In this document: positions 38,819 through 38,972 of the stretch, piece after piece
How the letters are laid out: each line of letters starts with the position of its first letter
Position numbering within the stretch: the first letter of the stretch is position 1
Assembly (NCBI GenBank): GCA_964540815.1
Contig: CAZIOH010000064.1
Coordinates: 1-38,972, forward strand
Direction of reading: 5' to 3'
Source of the DNA: CAZIOH01 sp964540815
GTDB lineage: Bacteria > Myxococcota_A > Polyangia > Fen-1088
Length of the DNA: 38,972 nt
The notes under the pieces: model-generated
Told to the model about the DNA's origin: nothing
What the model saw: the letters and a program-made list of their open reading frames with translations, nothing else
The model's database searches: none
Translations under genes and position numbers: made by a program

Positions 38819-38972
38819 ATGTCCACCATCGTCCCCGATCTGACCGTCCGCCATCCCGCTCACGAGGCGGTGGACTCCTCGGAGCTCCGGCGGAGGGAGG
38901 CGCTGGCGATCACCGGCGCCCTGCAGAGCGCGATCTTCAACAGCGCCAACTTCTCCAGCATCGCCACCGACG
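38819..38972 (+). CDS. PAS-domain sensor protein, probably histidine kinase (partial, 5' end only)
   Basis: ATG 38819 opens a frame to the window edge (51 residues). The end reads ALQSAIFNSANFSSIATD, which matches the start of a PAS domain often found in hybrid sensor histidine kinases. It lies 9 bp after the GGDEF regulator stop, so the two are probably cotranscribed and form a sensor/response-regulator pair. The rest of the protein, including any kinase core, lies outside the window. Confidence 0.75.
   Translation, partial: MSTIVPDLTVRHPAHEAVDSSELRRREALAITGALQSAIFNSANFSSIATD

Noticed and set aside
1..38972. tRNA, rRNA or CRISPR elsewhere in the window
   Set aside because: I looked for T-loop-like and repeat/spacer patterns by eye and found none, but cannot exclude a divergent tRNA without a covariance-model search.

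Overview
The window is very GC-rich and gene-dense. It looks like a piece of a soil-type myxobacterial genome (Myxococcota, probably class Polyangia) or a metagenome bin of one. The reasons are the many secreted lipoproteins with long Gly/Ser/Ala linkers (at 1-712, 14020-16710, 21500-22564, 28739-30715 and 32404-33564), the DUF1592 + DUF1552 pair better known from Planctomycetes and Myxococcota, an ECF sigma/FecR operon, an SINGLN-repeat lectin, and one-component PAS/GGDEF signalling proteins. The taxonomic call is an inference from gene content. A run of exactly 100 N (23821-23920) shows that this is a scaffold with an unsized gap.

Left part (1-18.7 kb): a partial GH54-like arabinofuranosidase lipoprotein; a GT2 glycosyltransferase; a small membrane protein; a DUF6600 protein; a TrkA-C membrane protein; a lipoprotein with two tandem alkaline-phosphatase-fold domains; a PAS + Cys-rich zinc-type protein; an HExxH metalloprotease with a TPR-like tail; a small acidic protein; an HAF-repeat protein with a Gly-rich hinge; a large LamG lipoprotein with a CxxCH motif; a rhizobial-type L-asparaginase; and a secreted hypothetical protein. 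Most lie on the minus strand, separated by gaps, with little sign of operons.

Middle (18.9-28.6 kb): a lipoprotein with seven SINGLN repeats and a ricin-type lectin domain, a class I methyltransferase whose upstream region holds a perfect 22-bp palindrome, a Gly-rich lipoprotein with a CxxxCH motif, and a likely small biosynthetic locus. That locus has a 4-hydroxyphenylpyruvate dioxygenase-type gene facing away from a one-module NRPS-like enzyme (half condensation domain, adenylation, carrier, thioesterase). The NRPS-like gene overlaps a GT2 glycosyltransferase by 4 bp. The adenylation domain has Ser where amino-acid-activating domains have the amine-binding Asp, and the thioesterase has Cys as nucleophile (GLCIG). 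I therefore infer a product built from a non-amino acid, possibly an aryl-pyruvate or aryl acid, and possibly glycosylated. This is the best candidate for an undescribed system in the window, but the scaffold gap falls inside it.

Right part (28.7-39 kb): a DUF1592/DUF1552 pair joined by an ATGA overlap; a 165-bp MITE-like element whose CTAG boundary supplies the stop codon of the DUF1552 gene; a lipoprotein that apparently starts at TTG just beyond that element; a four-gene operon with overlapping stop/start codons (ECF sigma factor, FecR-like anti-sigma with repeat tail, predicted outer-membrane barrel protein, LamG lipoprotein); then a response regulator-GGDEF diguanylate cyclase and the start of a PAS sensor protein cut off by the window end.
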